Below, piece after piece: positions 1 to 12,106 of a stretch of DNA of 64,000 nt (within the stretch, counting starts at the first letter, position 1; the number at the start of each line of letters is the position of its first letter). The notes below the pieces were generated by a model that did no database searches, was not told the origin of the DNA, and saw nothing but the letters and a program-made list of their open reading frames with translations. Source of the stretch: Epiperipatus broadwayi (taxonomy: Eukaryota; Onychophora; Udeonychophora; Euonychophora; Peripatidae); assembly GCA_028023455.1 (NCBI GenBank), contig JAQFVV010012400.1, forward strand, positions 12,345,748 through 12,409,747, read 5' to 3'. The translations under genes were made by a program, and so were the position numbers.

Positions 1-16
1 CAAATTATTACTAATA

Positions 17-1477
17 TTGTATATGTTGGAAGAGAAATTGGAAACACCACTGACATATAAGATGGATGAGACCAGAGAAGAAAAAACTGGAAACGAAGAG
101 GTTGAGGCCAATATCCCTATGGAAGAAGAAAATACGGATGAACAATTGTCTGAGGTTATAATAACGGTCCCAGTTAAACTTCTCCATGAATTTAAACATC
201 TGTGACAAAATGATAATTTGATGGCAATGTTTCAGAGTATGATAAGAGCAATCTAAAAGAATGCTGAAGATTTAAAAGAAATGTTTGAAGTGCATAAAAA
301 ACAAACACAGGACATACTAGAAAATCTTAAAAGGAATACAAAAGAAATAACCAAAATTGTAATTTCACCTAAATAAGCAGTAAGTGCTGAAGAAATTACT
401 GAATTTATTGAACCAGAGTCAGAAATAAAACCAGTAAAAGATGTAATTATGGAGGAAGAAGAAAAAGAAAAATCTCCATCTGAGATGAGATTGAAAGAAA
501 TAGCTGGGATTATTATACCTGAACTGTTTGAGTAAAGAAGTGATTCAGAGTTTATAGAAGAAAAAATGTCACAAGTTAATATTCAAAAAGAGATGTTGGA
601 AATGATTGGAAAAGATAGTTTAGTGAAGGAACATGTTAAAACAGAAAGGGAGACAGAGGATATTGTTGAATTAAAGCAAATTGAAGAAACTTTAATTTCC
701 AACCAAAGATATTTCAAAGAAATTACAAGTTGAATATCCTATTCCTGATGAAGCAAAAATTGAGGGTGTTAAAAAAGAAGAAATTGAAATTACAAAGGAT
801 GTTATTGAAATTGTCAGTCCACCTTCAGGAAAACTGCTAATTGTGGAATATATCACTAAGATTGCAAAAAAAGCAGCAGTATATGCAGACATTGAGACCA
901 AAATAGTAATAAGTATGGAAATAGAATTTACAAAAATGAAGATAACAGAAGAAAAAATTGTGCTGACCACTGTAAAAAAATAGAAACAGAAATTGTTAGT
1001 GAGAAAGAAGAAAAAGTGGTTGAAAGGAAATTACTGAAATGTTTGCATTGCCTCCAAAAGAATTAATACCCATGACAGTAGAAATAATCAATCCACTAGG
1101 AAAATCAGAAAAGCTGGAAGATGATGTTGTAAAAGAGAAAATACAAGAATTAAATAGTAATTTGGAAGTGATTGAAGAAAGAGAGAAACTGATTTCAGGA
1201 ATAATCATAAAAATAGCACACATTATGATGAAAGATCTAGATAAACAACAGGATAGACAGCAGAGCAAACAAGACAAAGAATGCAAAAAAAATAAATATT
1301 GGAAAGATGGTAATAGTGCTTTATCCTAACTGACAATGGAATAAGCAAGGGTATTTTCAATGCAAGGAGTCTCAAACTATACTATGACGTACCCCTGTAC
1401 CTTGGGAAAGTATAGATTATTCTTAGACTTTGAAGCCCCTTTGGAATGACCTCATGGAACTGAATATTCACCTAGAT
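17..1477 (+). pseudogene. decayed E/K-rich coding sequence, 5' part
   Basis: Seen: codon-like, Glu/Lys/Ile-rich sequence reads across about 1.4 kb in the plus strand. The frame starting at 17 runs to about 733 with only five stops (203, 254, 373, 530 and 731 regions). A shift near 730 then opens a second stretch to about 981, and a third frame is open from 1039 to 1329. Recurrent short phrases such as SPPSGKLLIVE and NPLGKSEKLED hint at a repetitive acidic protein. The stops read TAA or TGA where CAA or CGA would fit, as expected from C-to-T decay. Reading appears to continue to 1477, where a hAT element interrupts it, and resumes after 3100. I do not recognise the family; a retroelement gag-like ORF or a repetitive host protein are both possible. 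It may begin before the window. Confidence 0.4.
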
Positions 1478-3092
1478 CAGCGTTTCCCAACCTTTTTTGG
1501 CTCGTGTACCACTTGGTAGTACATCACGCTAAATTGTACCACTTCGTAAAAATGATTGTATTTCGTGAAATTTGTTATTGCAAGTGTGTTATTTTATTTG
1601 CATTATAAATATTATAGGGTGACAATGTATGTATTCACATCTCATAATGAGACAAATTACATTGAAACATGCCTAAACGTCATGCCAGATTATAAACTCA
1701 CTGAAATTATAAACTCACTGTAACATATTTATATGTATGAGTTTGTTCAAAGTTTCATATTTTTTCCAAAATAATTTATTAAAGATTACATTATTACATT
1801 AAAGGTTATTTGGTACATATTTTGTTCAAAGTGTTTTCTCATTCCTTCATTTGGTTTTCCCAAATTTGAGTCTGTTTTCTCTTTTTCGGAGCATCTTGCT
1901 ATTGGTTGGGCTATGGAGAGGATAAATCCAGCATGTCCCAAGTCATGGTAAAAATAACCTTAGGGGTTGTCAGGCTATCTCTTGTTCTTGTTTTCTTTAT
2001 ATTGTTCAGCATGAAGTTAATAGGATTAAAATTTTGATGACTAAATACTAGCTTACATCTAGTTATCCACAATAGATGATCAAGAATTAATGAGAGTCTA
2101 ATTTCTGGATATGATCCTTTTCTGATACATTCTTTCAAATTAAATAATTTAGATTGATTTGCGATCCGACTCATTATTTATCTACTATTTTGTCATATTC
2201 GTTTACTAATAAATGGTTTTAATAAAAACACAATTATAAAAAACCAATTAATATATTTTCTTATCATAATCAAATTTAATGAGATCTTTGTGCTTGTTTC
2301 GAACAACATAATTTTTTTGAAATTTGGTTCAAAAGATGCGAGGTATCCCCTTAAGTCTACAGCTGCGTTCAATCTGTTTCGATACTTATTTTTTAAAAAA
2401 ATATTTGAAGAAAAGCTCTTCCTACTAATTCCGTTAATAGTAAACGGTAATAATAATTTAAGAGCTTTCTCAGAAAGTTGTTCATATTCTTTAATGTTTA
2501 ACCAAAAATTAATTAGATTGTGTCGTTTGAATTCTACTTGTAAAGTTCTGTCACATGATAATTCTATTAAATTTTCTTTATTCTTTATTGATAATGATGT
2601 AGCTCTTTCTAAATTTTCTGCATAGAAGGGGTTTGAAAGCCAATTATCATTTACGTTTTCGGGTTTTGGAAAATATTCCATGAAAGACAATTTTAATCCT
2701 GTTAAATGTGCTATTATATTTTCTCGTATATCTTGAGACAGACTAACCTTATTTTCAAACAAAAAAATATGTAGAGTTTCGAATACTTCCAGTTGATTGT
2801 TTTCGTTACTAATATATATTACTGTTTCCAAAAATCTAATTTCTTAATCATACTTTCAATTTTATCATTAACATTAAAGATCGTTATCGACTGTACATAT
2901 TAACAACTTTATTGTATAATATTATTAATTAAAATAATTTTTATGAATTATAGGAAAAAACGTTTCTATGATATTTGTATGATTTAATTTTTTTTTTTTT
3001 TATGTCCGCCATTATTGATTATTTTTCGTGTACCACCAACCAGCAACTCGCGTACCACCAGTGGTACGCGTACCACAGGATGGGAAACACTG
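1478..3092 (-). mobile_element. hAT-type DNA transposon, internally deleted
   Basis: The element is bounded by terminal inverted repeats starting CAGCGTTTCCCAACC on the left and, read inward from the right, CAGTGTTTCCCATCC. These are typical of hAT ends. It is flanked by a perfect 8-bp target-site duplication, acctagat (1470-1477 and 3093-3100), the length known for hAT. Just inside both ends are gtaccac-type subterminal repeats. It carries a C-terminal transposase fragment on the minus strand and lacks the N-terminal zinc-finger and catalytic regions, so it cannot be autonomous. The exact duplication with clear ends makes this one of the surest calls in the window. Confidence 0.93.
2193..2831 (-). 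pseudogene. hAT transposase C-terminal fragment (ZBED/FAM200-like)
   Basis: Open frame of 212 codons. The middle has LSFMEYFPKPENVNDNWLSN followed by a dimerisation-type block (LKLLLPF..., then SFSSN and NKYRNRLNAAVDLR). This order matches the C-terminal hAT dimerisation region of transposases related to the domesticated ZBED5/FAM200 group, where LPF...F..S..L..K...RN.L....DLR is usual. Full-length relatives have about 550-650 residues, so about two thirds is missing. The first ATG is simply the first after the deletion point. The frame ends in a hydrophobic tail unlike the family. It sits inside the hAT element and is probably a dead passenger, although the open 212 codons suggest fairly recent insertion. 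Confidence 0.85.
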
Positions 3093-3100
3093 ACCTAGAT

Positions 3101-3306
3101 TAAAAGTTTGCTGTAATGTTTTAAATTATTTTCAAGCCATTATCATTTTATGATTAATCAAATGGAATCCAAATGAATAATTATAATTTGGTAGCTGTTA
3201 AGGGCTTCGATATTTTTGCTGATTCATATTTACTATTCATTTATAATAATATGGGAAATGTCTGTCAGAAAACTTTTGGTCATTCTCTATCGCCATTGGA
3301 AGTCTA
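3101..3306 (+). pseudogene. decayed coding sequence, 3' part after the hAT insertion
   Basis: Removing the hAT element and one copy of its target duplication joins the frame ending ...MELNIHLD to a frame running on through KGFDIFADSYLLFIYNNMGN to SLSPLEV. The reading frame is therefore continuous across the insertion point. Three TAA codons interrupt it early, each where CAA would fit. The open part ends at a consensus splice donor, GTAAGT (3307-3312), followed by a T-rich tract, so the coding block may be an exon. Family not recognised. Confidence 0.33.
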
Positions 3307-3312
3307 GTAAGT

Positions 3313-5095
3313 AATTTTTTTTTTCTTTTCTTTGTTTTTTTTTCTCCCCAACTCAAGGGATATAAAGCTGTAAATATTGTCTTATCTATTTACACTTCAC
3401 CTAATACTAATATTAGCAACACTAGTATATAGATTTAAACCCAATCTTATATATGTTAACTGACACCCATCTCGCTAGAGTCTGTAGTGAATATGTATAG
3501 TTTATCATCAATCTGTAATTGTAAATTTATTATTATTATTAAAACCTTATTAAATATAAGTGTTGAAAGCCATCATATTTTAAAATTTGTTATTTTTAGA
3601 ATGTAATAAATTACTCAAATTTTTATGAATAAAGTTCTCTTTTTTTTTGGTTACAAATCTCAATCCCAATTAAATAGGCTTTGTTTAATACAGTAACTTG
3701 TGAAATTTAATCAGATTTGTAATATTTTATATTTTGCTTTAATGCTTTCTTTAATTAGTAAATGACCTTGGGGCATGTTCAATGTTGGCAGGAGACTTCC
3801 TATTCTGAGGGAAAACGACCAATAGAAGAGGCCTCTGGAAAACATCATGTATATTGAATATGGATAAGGCAGGTATTAATTAATTTATTATGGTCATTAG
3901 TGACCAATTTATTTATGCTTAAGCATTATAAGTGTATAGTTGCCATCGTTTATTTATTAATTTTTTTGCTTTGACATATATCTCTGGGATCTTCAGAATA
4001 GACCAATCCCATTTCTCATTATTCCCTATAAAGTAGATGCTTTTCCTACCAGGGATTCGATTTCAGGTACTTCTAATAAATTAGTGTAAGGGAACAAATG
4101 GATGAACCATCCCAACACACTATCCGTTGCCACTATTTTTCAAAGATATGCTTCGGTTATTTTTCAAAGATATGCTTCGGTTGTTGGGCCAGCGCATCTT
4201 TTCTTTATGCAAACATGACAAAGCTGCCCAGAATGTCTTAAGTGATCTCATTTTTTATAAGCAATGGGTACTATAATGAATATTGCCTTCATTATTATCT
4301 ATTTCTTTATAGATCTGCAACACTCTCTATCAGCCATAATAGCATGCTATTTGCTAACCATTTTATTTTAATCATTTAGGTTAAATTATATATAATTGCG
4401 ACTTATGTTAGGCCAAACTACCTTACTCTCACTCATCTGGTTGGTCTTCATGATTTAATAAAATGTACCCACATACAATTAGAATCACACATTACAAAAT
4501 CTTATTAGATGAGGGTAAGCCACTATGTATTACCAATGATTTAATTAAGTTCTTCCATGACCTTGGCATGTTACCCAAACCAATCCATTTTATATTTATA
4601 TATTAATTGCACCAACCACCATGTTTAGCTGCACCTATAATCTTATTTTTATATGTTAAATTGTATTGCAGTTGTACTCATTAATTTTCATGTTAAAACA
4701 AATATGTATCTAATTGTATATGGTCTCAAATGACCTATTTATTAATTCAGAAATGCATAATTGCAAATTAAATTATTAGCAGACATGTAACCTCAATTGT
4801 TTAGACGTCCAGAACTTGTTGTTTTATTAATATATATATATAATCATTTAATAAATTTACTCTAGATTATTTACATGCTTTCTTGCATTTAGCATTTATT
4901 ACTTAAATCTCTATTATTTGCTATTTTGTGAGACATATGATTTTTTATTTGAACAAATGCTTAAATTCAACCCCATTGTTAATGTCTTGAATATTATTAT
5001 GACTCGAATCATTAATCAATGTCAAACAACTGTCTGTACCATTCTTAATGGTTATAGTTTTTAAAAGTTATTAATTACCCTATTAAAAATATAGA
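3313..5095. other. non-coding AT-rich stretch with a 24-bp tandem duplication
   Basis: No supported gene. It contains T-rich tracts and an exact 24-bp tandem duplication at 4135-4158 and 4159-4182 (unit starts atttttcaaagatatgc). A B-box-like string near 4052 (gggattcgatttc) has no convincing cloverleaf around it. Confidence 0.5.
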
Positions 5096-5099
5096 TTGT

Positions 5100-5320
5100 T
5101 TCATGTCTCTTGCTCTCCCTGTTTTTATTGCTGGGCCTGGAGTTATGAAAAGCATGTTAGTATCATCAAAAAGATTGTTCATATAGTCATAGACCCTGGA
5201 GAACAGGTAAATAGTTTGATATTTGGTATTGTTCCTGACTTATGTATCTTGCACATACTAGATGGATATATGTTTGCTTGGATTCTAGGCCTTGTTGAAT
5301 GAACACACAATTTTGACCAT
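5100..5320. repeat. dispersed repeat, diverged copy at 43.50-43.75 kb
   Basis: Blocks such as gtatcttg(c/a)..cat and cttgttgaatgaaca recur in the same order near 43.63-43.71 kb (cttgttgagtgagca), with similar spacing and much divergence. A 68-codon open frame over it is not conserved in the second copy. The repeat class is unknown. Confidence 0.35.
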
Positions 5321-5412
5321 TACAATATAATCATCTCACTTTGTTTGTATTTATTCTTTCACATCTTCATTATTTGTACTCTTTCTGCTCACAGGCATTT
5401 ACATTCAAATAA
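5321..5412 (-). mobile_element. LINE fragment, part 1 (split by a ribozyme element)
   Basis: Matches the LINE zinc-knuckle region seen at 10.39-10.46 kb and 48.24-48.30 kb (tattctttca..acttcatta, then ctttctgct..caggcatttacattcaa). It ends at the insertion point of the fold-back element, and the LINE sequence resumes at 6287. Confidence 0.7.
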
Positions 5413-5567
5413 ACCACTAAACATCACATGATCACATCTCATACTAGCACATAAATTGTTGTAAACAAAGGCAAAACTCTCCATATAGTAGTGCCACCCT
5501 GTGCTAAACAGAGTAATCAATGGATGCCAGAAGGCTTGTGCATAAAATCCCTATCTAGTGCCTACTT

Positions 5568-5626
5568 ATCCAATATCCCCAGACTAGTTTCTGGCTTGTG
5601 GCCATCATCAGTGAGGAGCCTTGGAT
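5568..5626 (-). ncRNA. type I hammerhead ribozyme, copy A left arm
   Basis: On the minus strand the order is outer stem I ATCCAA, inner stem I TCCTCA, core CTGATGA, stem II TGGC-CACAA-GCCA, core GAAA, a minimal stem III (C-TA-G), then TC as the cleavage site. The pairing strands TGGGGA and TTGGAT follow. Every conserved core base of the hammerhead is present and both stem I helices pair. The very short stem III is typical of hammerheads in Penelope-like elements and animal retrozymes, some of which cleave better as dimers. Confidence 0.85.
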
Positions 5627-6125
5627 CTGAGAGCACTGCACCTAGATCTTAGGATCTAATGCAACCCTCCAGAAGCCACCTTTTAACTCTACTTTACTAC
5701 AAAACTATGAGAATGAAATTGAAAACACAAAAATATTTTCAATCTAAGCTCAATAGCTTATATAGTCATATGGGTCTGAACTTAATTCAGCACCCATACA
5801 TTTTGATGTCTTTGGCTCTTAAACAACCATAGCCACCACTATCCTATTAGGCAGGATTGGTGTTAAACCACTAAACATCACATGATCACATCTCATACTA
5901 GCACATAAATTGTTGTAAACAAAGGCAAAACTCTCCATACAGTAACCAAAATGTATGGGTGCTGAATTGAGTTCAGACCCATATGACTATATAAGCTATT
6001 GAGCTTAGATTGAAAATATTTTTGTGTTTTCAATTTCATTCTCATAGTTTTGTAGTAAAGTAGAGTTAAAAGGTGGCTGCTAGAGGGTTGCATTAGATCC
6101 TAAGATCTAGGTGCAGTGCTCTCAG

Positions 6126-6184
6126 ATCCAAGGCTCCTCACCGATGATAGCCACAAGCCAGAAACTAGTCTGGGGATATTGGAT
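6126..6184 (+). ncRNA. hammerhead ribozyme, copy A right arm, core mutation
   Basis: Same layout as the other family-1 ribozymes with intact stem I helices, stem II (TAGC-CACAA-GCCA, first pair kept) and GAAA. The first core box reads CCGATGA instead of CTGATGA. The U4 position is conserved in active hammerheads, so this arm is probably weak or inactive. Confidence 0.75.
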
Positions 6185-6286
6185 GAGTAGGCACTAGATA
6201 GGGATTTTATGCACAAGCCTTCTGGCATCCATTGATTACTCTGTTTAGCACAGGGTGGCACTACTGTATGGAGAGTTTTGCCTTTG

Positions 6287-6480
6287 TTTACATTCAAATA
6301 ACAGATGCCAATATTTTCTATGTCTTCCTTACGCAACTTTCAGCCTAAATCAGCCACATTTCTCCATTTATGAGTATATTCCCTTGTTTCTAAAGATCCT
6401 GTTCAAGTCTTAAACAGTAAACTACTTTCCTCATAAATTAACTTGCACCCAATATTCTGCTTACTTCCATATATTGTAAT
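6287..6480 (-). mobile_element. LINE fragment, part 2
   Basis: Continues the LINE after the fold-back insertion: acagatgcc, tattttctat, ccttcctta, then a stretch homologous to 10.46-10.60 kb and 48.29-48.47 kb (ctaaagatcc...aaactactttcc). On the minus strand this encodes the C-terminal zinc-knuckle region of the LINE protein, now frameshifted. It fades near 6480. Confidence 0.7.
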
Positions 6481-9370
6481 GGGATATATATATATTGTGC
6501 TGACTACATGTGGTTGTAGTCACACATGTATATAGTTATTATTTGAGTAATATCAAAAATGAAAAAGTAAATCTACATTGAGAGGATGGAAAAATTCAGT
6601 ATAATAATTACCTAAAATTTTGTTAAAAGGTAAAGAGTGAAATGCAAAGTGAAATTAAGAGAAGTAAGTCGATGATATTTTAAAAAGAAAAAAGGATAAC
6701 TAAACTCATAAAGGGATTAATGTTTAGTTAAATCGTAGAAAGGTTACAATGACTTTGTTTTTTAAACAAAAAAAAGAAGAAAGATGAAAATATAGAAAGA
6801 AAGGGGGAAGGAGGGTGTATAACAAAATGTGTCTCTTTTTTCTTTAAAATTACTTATATGAAAAAAAGAAAAAGCAAATTGAAGATATGTGAAACTTATT
6901 ATAGTAAAAACATTACATATTACAAATAAGTAAATTGAAATAAAAAATTTGAAAAATGTATAAAATTTTATGAAAAAGAAAAAATGTTAAACTTGTATAA
7001 AAATTCCTTTGTAAATCTATATAAGATAAAATATAAAGGTGTGAGAAGATCTGTTGTTAATTAGTGGCATTCTAACAAACAATGGTCAGGCAAATCTATA
7101 AATAAGGAAGATCAAGATTAGTTAGAATATTATATATTTGCTGTTACCATACTGGGCTAAAGAACTGAGAATGTGTGAGACCATCAGTCATGAGTAAAAT
7201 TAATACAAGCATACATATGTCTTTGGAGATGCATGGCTAGTAACCTTAAATGGGTGTTTGCTCGGTCATTGTCCACCTTACTTTGAACTCACACAGGGAT
7301 GAATATCTGCCACCTTGCCTGCTAAGTAGATTGCCATTCCTGACCATACTATGCCTGTAAAAGGAAGAATACATACAATGAAGAAACCTGAAATTGAGAA
7401 AGAAGGAAACTAAACCAAATGCAATAAATAATACCCAAGAATAACCCAGCCAGCTGGAGAGTCTATTACAGGATCAACCATCTCTGCAAAAAAAGTGGGT
7501 TGTGTCCCACAGGATGGTCTACAGAGCATAAGAGAAATCCTAGGTAAAAAATTTGTTATTTTCATACATGCATGTATTGATTAATTTCATATTATAAAAC
7601 CAAACTGAGACTAAATTTCAGTGCACAATATTTTAAAATAAAAAAAAAGAAGAAAAACTGTTTCTAAAGTAACTATTTTAAGAAAGGAAACAATTACTCT
7701 TTTTCCAGACTTTTATCAATTATTTGTTCAGAAGTTTAATTATATGTTTCCATGTTTATAGACCTTTTTTTTTTTTTTGTATTTTAGATGTGTACATTTA
7801 TTATATCATTTAACTTATGCTTATTGTTTTGTATTAAACATTATTACTGCTAAATTGGCTGTCTTTCTTGATTTTCTTTCACCAAGTGAATGAATAATAG
7901 TATTAAATTATATCTAGGTTAATAAAATTGAGTCGGTTAACTTTTAATTTAAATAAAAAAAGGGGAAAAGATATTCTAAAGAAACAGAAAGGTGATATAA
8001 GCAGGGGGGGGGGCTGTATACTCATGTATTTGGCTATTATCAGTGGTAATATTCAAAATTTATAAATATTCCAAGTGCTAGGTGTCTAATAAAGCATTCT
8101 CAAGAATGTTTTTTATCCAGCAGCTGAGGGGCATCTGATCGGAAAATATAACATCGGAGTAATATGTATGTATTATTCCAGGGTTCAGTCAGGAATACAG
8201 ACTTGAGAGCTAATTGAGTCTGTATTTGTTTCTTGCTTGAGGTAACAGTAGAAATTAAATATAATGAAAACTGTTACAATATGTTACATTTAAATTTTTT
8301 TTACAGATATCTAATGATGAGTTTAAATGCACAGATGTTCAAAATGCACAAATAATGAGTTATTAATTTATTAAGTTTCATTTAAATATTGAAAATTAAA
8401 TAAGCTTAAAGAATTTATAGAATCAAAGCAAAGATTCTAATCTTAACATAAAACAATAATAAAAATCTTTTAATTTTAACAGGTCCTTAGGACAAAATTA
8501 TCATTAAAAAGATTATGAAATAGATAAGAGTCAAGAGGTAGAAACAAAAGACTTGCTTTTTCCACCCAAGACATAATGCACACAGACCACAGAGAAAAAA
8601 TCTACTTACCACAGAACCAATGAAATACATATATGAAATATGTCAGATGGATCCGAGGATTCCCAGATAAGACGCTTCAGGTCTATAAAAAGAAAAATTC
8701 AAAAGAAATAGTATTAGAATTTTAATTTGTTTGTTGTTCAAAAGAAACCTAAAAGTAGATCAAAGTAGGAGAGTGGTTGTTGTATTTTCCACAATATAAT
8801 CCATTCAATCACGCTTCCCTTGGTCCAGCTAGTTGAAGGCAGCTTTCATCTCTGCGTATCCCAGGATTGGACCACAGGAACCATCTTCATACATCATAAA
8901 TTGTCATCGCACAAATGGCTCTTGCATAAACTCAGATCTTCATTGTGAAGGAATGATCCCAGAGAAAGAAAGTATAAATTATTGATAAAAATGAACTATA
9001 AACTCTTTTTAATTTAAAATCTTCGAATTTTATTTCCTTTAAATATGAATTATAGATTTTCTCTCAAGATTAAATCAACTTTATTTTCATAAACTTTGCA
9101 ATGTTAAAAGTATTATCTAAAAGTTAAATGTATTTTTTTTAAAATATGTATTATATTTTTTTATGCTTAATGTAAGGCCTAGGGCAGGAGTTTGCTATTG
9201 CAAACATAAATTTAAAGATAAAATCAAACACATATCATTATTGGATTTTAAAAATAGATCAAATACATTATTTGATTTTAAGATTAAATACATTATGTGA
9301 GTTTAAAATAAGTTAAAAACCTTAAACTAATTTTTTTTTTAATTAAAGAATAAACTATTAAATTGACTTA
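6481..9370. other. non-coding AT-rich stretch
   Basis: No gene supported. Purine-rich tracts occur at 6.55-7.0 kb, a run of ten G at 8004-8013, and slightly more GC-rich segments at 7.14-7.55 kb and 8.77-8.96 kb that show no sustained reading frame or recognisable motif. Confidence 0.5.
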
Positions 9371-10408
9371 AATTTGAATTGGATGTAGATGGCTGCTTAA
9401 ATTCATTTATGGATATGTTAGTTTAAGGGGGTTTAATTTTGGACTTTGTTTTGTAGTTAAGTCGATGCTGGTGGAGGGATATATGTATGTTTATATCAAT
9501 GTAATGTGAAGCATGTTAGTATACAAGGCACCATGCTGAAATGAATGCATGGCCCCAGAGGTGTAGCCATAGCATTGCAATGGATGTGGAGTACTTCCCA
9601 CGATCTTGACCTCCTTTAGCTCTATGGATAGGGTCTATAAGATGGCAAAGACCACTCTCCCTCCATACAAAGCATTTCTTTTTTAATGTGTTATGGATGA
9701 GGATCATTTCTTTTAAATAATATCATGCTGCAGATACACATCCCTGTCAGCATGGTTTTATGGTAACATCTTCATATTGCATTGGTTGCATCTGTATATC
9801 AGGAAGCTAGCATTGGGCTAGCTGTGAACTTTTAGCCTGGAATTAAATGTTTCGAAAATCTTTTTAAGTCCATGGTCTAGGTAGCTTATCTATGCTCAAC
9901 ATTCTAAGATCAAAAATTAAAGTTAAAAATAATGTTATAACCTAAAGCAAGGTTAAGTAATTTATTTTTCAAATTTGTTTATTGTTTATATATATATAAA
10001 TCTTTTTGTAATATTACTGGCAGTGGTTTATTTTTAAAAAATTTTTTTTTTTATTAAAAATATATTTTAAGAATTTGGATTATAAATCTCTGCTTCTCCT
10101 TGAGCTAGTGACATGGGCTAATGGTCAATATAAAAATTGGATTTTTTCCCAAGGTGTATCTGACTACATTATAAATATTCTGTGATGTGATGTATTGTGG
10201 TTTCTCCTTAAACGAAGTCAAGAATCTCTCGGCAATTATGCCCAAAGAAACCTGTTAGCCACTTTATTTTCTATTCCCCATTCTAAATTTTTTCTATATT
10301 CTTCTCGATCCCATTTCCACAACATAATCTTTATCAATTCTATGGCCGTTATATTTAAATCCCCCTTATCTTTTCCCAAACCCAGCACTTTTTTTGATAT
10401 TTATTCTT

Positions 10409-10621
10409 TCATAACTTAATTATATGTACCCTTTCTGTTTTCAAGCATTTACATTCAATTAACAAATGCCTAATATTTTCTATTCCTTCCTTGCACAATT
10501 TACAGACTAAATCACCCATATTTTTCCATTTACATGTATATTCTCTTGTTGCTAAAGATTCCATTGAAGCCTTAAACAATAAACTACTTTCCTTACTCAC
10601 ACCTAATAATCTGTATGGCAA
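10409..10621 (-). pseudogene. LINE C-terminal zinc-knuckle (zf-RVT) region
   Basis: The 70-codon frame contains EYTCKWKNMGDLV followed by CKLCKEGIENIRHLLIEC, the Cys-x2-Cys...His...Cys pattern found after the RT domain of many LINEs. The homologous segment in the 48.3-kb copy reads almost the same, so the motif is real coding heritage. Upstream frames are broken. Confidence 0.8.
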
Positions 10622-11395
10622 ATACCATACTCGTTGACCATTATAATATATTTAAACTCATTTTACTCTCCATATTAGTTCTCCATCTCTCCAACTCACT
10701 ATTCTTTATTAATGCATCTATTTTTCTATCCCATTGCTTGCCACGATAACACTCAACAATTTTCCTAACACAATCATCCCCACCTTTTGTATAAGTGTAT
10801 TGACATATATTCTTTATCCAAATTGTCTGCATACCATGCTACTTTTCTCACCCATCTTCTTGCCTGCCTGTTACTCATAACCCACTTAAATACTATTTTG
10901 GTTATTCTCTTAATTATCTATAAACTGCCATCTACCAAACATTTTCATTTTGTTTTTTTGCATAGCTCATATAAATGCTTGACTATCCATCTGTTTTTGA
11001 ATTGCCTCCTTTGCTATCTACAAATCTGCATCTAATGCATGTCGTCCTACTTCTCTTTGCACTATATTTCAATGTAATCTAACTCCTCTTTATTAATACA
11101 TAACACCTTATTACTATATGTTAATCCTGATACTGTCACTCCCTTCCATACAATTCTAGCTGCATCATATTTATTATATGAAAACACTGTTAATTTTTTT
11201 ATCATTTCCTTTCTTTTCTTGGCTTTATATCAATTTTTCCCATTCATCCAAGCAATTTCTCTGATTACTTAAGATGATTCCCAAATAGTTATACCTATTC
11301 ACCACACTTAACTTTATATCTCCCAATAAGGCTTCTTTATCTTCTATTTCCCCCATATTAATCATCATTACTTTTGATTTTTTTTTCCCACTAAA

Positions 11396-12106
11396 TTAAA
11401 TGCCCATCTCTTTACCCATCTTTGCACATGTCTTTAGCCTAATTTTTATATTCTCCTTTCTGTGCACAAGAAAATATCCACAAATAAAACAATCCAACAA
11501 TGTATATATTCCCTTGCCAACTATTAATGATATCTCTATTCCTCTTCTTAGTTCTTCTATTGCTCTCTCCATTTCTCTCAAATACACCAAAAACAAAATA
11601 GGTGCTATAGAGGATCCTTGCCTTAGTCACACCCCATTTTTAACTTTTACTGATTTTATACTCCCTAATTGGTATGTATAATAATTATTTTCATCCAATC
11701 TCTTAATAAGATCCATTAAATCTCCATCCATTCTCAAATTTACTAAACTTACCCATAATCTATTTCTATATACTTTATCATATGCCTTCTCTATATCTAT
11801 AAAAACCACATATAACTGTGTACCTGTATTTCTACACTTATCTGTAAGTTATGGAACTACAAATAAACTATCTTCTATATCTGATTGAAAACCTCCTTTT
11901 AAATAGTAGCCTTTTGTATTACTCCAACTATCTGGAAAATAACTCTTCTGTGCTGTCTTATTAAAACATGATAATAGGTTTAATTTTGCTCTCTGTTGTA
12001 AATTCATTATCATCTCCACTGACCATCCATTTAAACCTCTTATCTTTCCACTTTTTAATTTCTTCCCTGCTTGTTTATTTATTTTCTGTAAAACTAATAT
12101 TTCCAT
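11396..12106 (-). pseudogene. LINE reverse transcriptase region, broken
   Basis: Pieces in order on the minus strand: a GKIRGLNGWSVEMIMN-type thumb-side motif at 11.85-12.11 kb (K..G.DG...E..), then FIDIEKAYDKVYRNRLW at 11.63-11.81 kb. This is the hallmark RT motif A, with the catalytic Asp in FID and the second in AYD. A FLVYLREMERAIEELRRGIE block follows at 11.40-11.60 kb. The YxDD box expected next to it is lost around 11.47 kb, where a deletion leaves FYLWIF. At least three frame changes separate the pieces. Non-functional. Confidence 0.85.

Larger units (their letters stand above)
5413..6286. mobile_element. hammerhead-ribozyme fold-back element, family 1 copy A
   Basis: An 874-bp insertion in a LINE, flanked by a 15-bp duplication, tttacattcaaataa (5398-5412 and 6287-6301). 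The undisturbed LINE copies at 10.45 and 48.28 kb carry the motif once. Inside, a tail-plus-body unit runs in minus orientation from 5413. The tail start accactaaacatcac recurs at 5867, giving a monomer of 454 bp. A plus-orientation body then follows from about 5950, so the body halves can form a long hairpin. Each arm has a hammerhead ribozyme on opposite strands. No ORF is present. The long duplication suggests insertion by reverse transcription rather than by a DNA transposase. The relation to retrozymes or Penelope terminal repeats is inference. Confidence 0.85.
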
